Shown here piece after piece: positions 61,682-64,000 of a DNA stretch of 64,000 bases. Position 1 is the first letter of the stretch. Each line of letters opens with the position of its first letter. Both the position numbers and the translations under genes were made by a program. The stretch is from Magicicada septendecula (lineage: Eukaryota; Arthropoda; Insecta; Hemiptera; Cicadidae): NCBI GenBank assembly GCA_034769895.1, contig JAWRYS010000711.1, positions 372,001 to 436,000 of the forward strand. Reading direction: 5' to 3'. The notes under the pieces are model-generated. The model was not told the origin of the DNA, did not search any database, and saw nothing but the letters and a program-made list of their open reading frames with translations.

Positions 61682-64000
61682 TTATGCATTCCACCTGTCG
61701 GCCATGGTTTCTTCTTCATCTATTTCTTGTCTTACATCCTGGGATGTGCTAGGTCGGTGGCCATCTCCTCTTAGGGGAATCCAGCGTTCTGGTGGGTTCT
61801 GTTGATTATAAACTATTCGGACATTCCTAGATGGATCGTCCCTTCTTTGGTTCTCGCTTCCGGATCTGGATTCTCCAATGCCATTGCTCCGTGGCAAATG
61901 CTCACTATCATTCTCCCTTTGGTGTTGCTCCCTCCTTGGACCATTCTCTTCGGCCCTTATAAAATGCACCATTGGTCTGGAGACCCTATTGTTATTATTG
62001 TGGTTATTTGGCTGGTAATTTCGATTATTATTATTATTATAATGTTCTGCATTACCTTGGTTGGGGTTTCTCTGAGTATTGGAATTATGATTATTCTGAT
62101 AATGAATATTTCGATTACTTGGGTAACTGTTGTTATTCCTCCTAGGATTTTGGTTATTAGGGAAATTATTATTATTATTAGTGTTATTATTTCTATTATA
62201 GTAATTCGAATTGTTTCGGTTCCCTTGATTGTTGTTGTTATTTTGCCGTTGGTCTGTCTCATTATCATAATTACCTGGCCTGTCATTATAATTCGGCCGG
62301 TTATGCGTCTCATGACTGTTATGGTTATTGTTTCTGTTGTAGTCTGGGATATCCCTGCTCCCGTACCGGTCGTTTCTCTGCCGACTTCTTCGATAATGCA
62401 CCTCACGCTCGTGCTCTTCCAGTAGTGTTGACATGGCCTGTATCGTTTTTATCTGTCCACCCGATCGTGCTATTGATATCCCGTTATCATAGTGGTATGC
62501 TAACCTGGTGACGAGAATTTCCTCCGGGATTTTTGGTTCAAGGTGTCTCGCCAAGCATACTTTTCCCAGGAAGTAGGCGGTAAGTGTTGTTCCCCTGCTG
62601 GCGTCATACCTTCCATAGCTGATGCTCTCCCTTACTACGTTCTGGGTGGCGTCTGACCAGTACCTGGCTTTAAAAGCTATTTTAAATTCTTCGTAGCTTC
62701 GGATGTCGTGCCTGGTGGCTGTCCACCAGTTATCATAGGTTTCTTTGAAATGTTCGTTTAAGTAACGACGAATTATTGGCCACCTGTTTTCACCAATTCT
62801 CATTAGTTGTTCGCCGACCCGTTCCAAGAATTCCATTGGGTTTCTCTTGTATGACTTAAAGTTGATGGTCTCCCGGTCGTCTATATGTTGTGTATATGGA
62901 ATAGCGATCGTTCGGTTGACAACTGTCCATTGTATGTTCTCGATTCTCTCCTGGTTACGTTGTCCTTGCTTCTGTACTTCGTTCACGACCGTATCTAAGT
63001 TTCGATGCTGGTTTCCGCAATCTGCTCGTATTGATTCCACTTGAATCCGGTTTTCTTCTTCTATATGGCCTATCTTGACCTCTAGTTCAGCCCTATTTCG
63101 TGTAATAGCTTCATCGGTCACTCTCAGTTTTCTATTTGTTTCAGTTATCTCCTGTTTTCTTTCACCGTCATTCTTACCTACCTTCTGGCTGATTGCCTCA
63201 CTAACGTCCTCGATTTTCTTATTGAGAGCTTGTCTTAACACTTCATTCTGTTTATCAACATTTTCCCTTAATTCCTTGTTAGAATGCTCAATTCTCTCAT
63301 CAGTCCATATACGATTATCCTCATTGATTTTTTCAAGATCTGCTTTCATTCGTTTATTGTTTTCCTCAAGTTTTTCGTTCATTAGTTTATTATCGTCCTG
63401 AATCTGTCTCAAACTCTCGTCATTCCTGTCAAACTTTTCATTCATTTGTTTGATTAAATTTTCGCTCAAAATTTCGTTTTGTTTTTTGAGTTTTCATTAA
63501 TACTGTCTATTTTATTTTCCAGCTTTTCTGAATTTTCATTTATACTGTCTATTTTTTCATTGATTTGTCTAAAATCGGCCTTCAATCGTTCATTATTTTC
63601 ATTTATGGTTTGCCTTAAAAGTTCACTAGTACTTTCCTTAATACTGTCTATTTTTTCATTAGTTTGTCTATTATCTTCTTTGATACTGTCTATTTTTTCA
63701 TTAGTTTGTTTATTCTGTTCCTTAATGCTATCCATTTTCCCCATCATTAACCTCATCATTTCTTGCCAATCTGGTTCTCTCCTGGCTTCCGCTTTATCTG
63801 GTTGGTCCCCTTGGGCATCCTCTTCAACTATTTCCTTCTCTGTGATAATTGCTTCAGTTTCTTCTTTATCACCCATTGTTTGTTCCATTTCACTGTCCGT
63901 AAATGTTTCTATCTGTCGTTCCTGTCCACCTTCTTCCTTCTCCTTCTCTTCTGCCCCCTTCTTCGATCTGCCTCTGGTATTGTGCATTCCTGTGCCTCTA
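61233..64000 (-). repeat. Array unit 9, partial
   Basis: The window ends 13 bases upstream of the gag start codon, so the LTR-like segment is missing. The gag half matches unit 8, which breaks the A-B-A-B alternation seen in units 5 to 8. Confidence 0.93.
61682..63987 (-). pseudogene. gag-like capsid gene, unit 9, fossil copy
   Basis: Type B copy matching unit 8. It looks broken, with about one break. Its upstream LTR-like segment lies beyond the window end. Confidence 0.85.

Larger units (their letters stand above)
1..64000 (-). repeat. Tandem array of ~6.2 kb gag-only LTR-like units
   Basis: The segment beginning AGCTGGTTATGAGATTTTGG recurs at 1, 6215, 24008, 30211, 36416, 42624, 48824, 55032 and 61233. 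Spacings are 6214, 17793 (6206 once the nested element and its target duplication are removed), 6203, 6205, 6208, 6200, 6208 and 6201. Units are near-identical by eye along their whole length, including non-coding parts, and all lie in the same direction. Each carries one minus-strand gag-like gene and one LTR-like segment. No array edge is visible, so total copy number and flanking DNA are unknown. Tandem LTR-internal-LTR chains are known to arise by unequal recombination or from circular element DNA; which applies here is not shown by the sequence. Confidence 0.95.

Noticed and set aside
1-64000. Plain centromeric satellite
   Set aside because: Unit is far longer than usual satellites and has a gene and LTR-element signals; location on the chromosome is unknown.
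1-64000. CRISPR array or bacterial operon
   Set aside because: Repeat length, LTR elements and gene structure are eukaryotic; no short spaced repeats with unique spacers.

Overview
The window is AT-rich eukaryotic repeat DNA, most likely from an arthropod. That guess rests on Ty3/Gypsy-type gag and pol proteins and on primer-binding sites of the kind used by insect LTR elements. The species cannot be named from the sequence, and I see no ordinary host gene, rRNA, tRNA or CRISPR array.

Backbone: the whole window is one head-to-tail array of a roughly 6.2 kb unit, with eight complete units starting at 1, 6215, 24008, 30211, 36416, 42624, 48824 and 55032 and a ninth cut off by the window end (from 61233). 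Everything that codes reads on the minus strand. In that orientation each unit runs: a long LTR-like segment (about 2.6 kb, starting TGTTATGTAACG just after a G-rich polypurine tract), a tRNA-Lys-like primer-binding motif, one gag-like gene (about 768 codons: acidic N-terminus, long coiled coil, capsid-like domain, Asn-rich tail), and about 1.2 kb without genes leading to the next polypurine tract and LTR-like segment. No protease, reverse transcriptase or integrase lies in any unit. The simplest reading is a tandem LTR-gag-LTR-gag chain of a gag-only, non-autonomous Gypsy relative. Two gag copies (units 3 and 7) look whole; the other seven carry about one to three breaks each.

Intruder: unit 2 is split by a full-length, young Ty3/Gypsy element (11457-23039) inserted in the same orientation within the unit's LTR-like segment. 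It has two 1190 bp LTRs differing at about three positions, a 4 bp target duplication (ACAT), a tRNA-His-like primer-binding site, a gag with a RanBP2-type zinc finger in place of the usual CCHC knuckle, a pol with protease, reverse transcriptase, RNase H and integrase including a GPY/F module, and an unusual 3.9 kb 3' region with no recognisable env gene.

Array history: units 1-3 and units 4-9 form two subfamilies. Within the second, the gag halves of units 5 and 7 match each other, as do those of 6, 8 and 9, giving a 12.4 kb higher-order period. The LTR-like halves follow a different pattern (7 resembles 8), so the array has been shuffled by unequal exchange or gene conversion. The capsid-like domains of the array gag and of the intruder gag are recognisably related, so a Gypsy element of this lineage could in principle have supplied polymerase functions to the gag-only units; this is inference.
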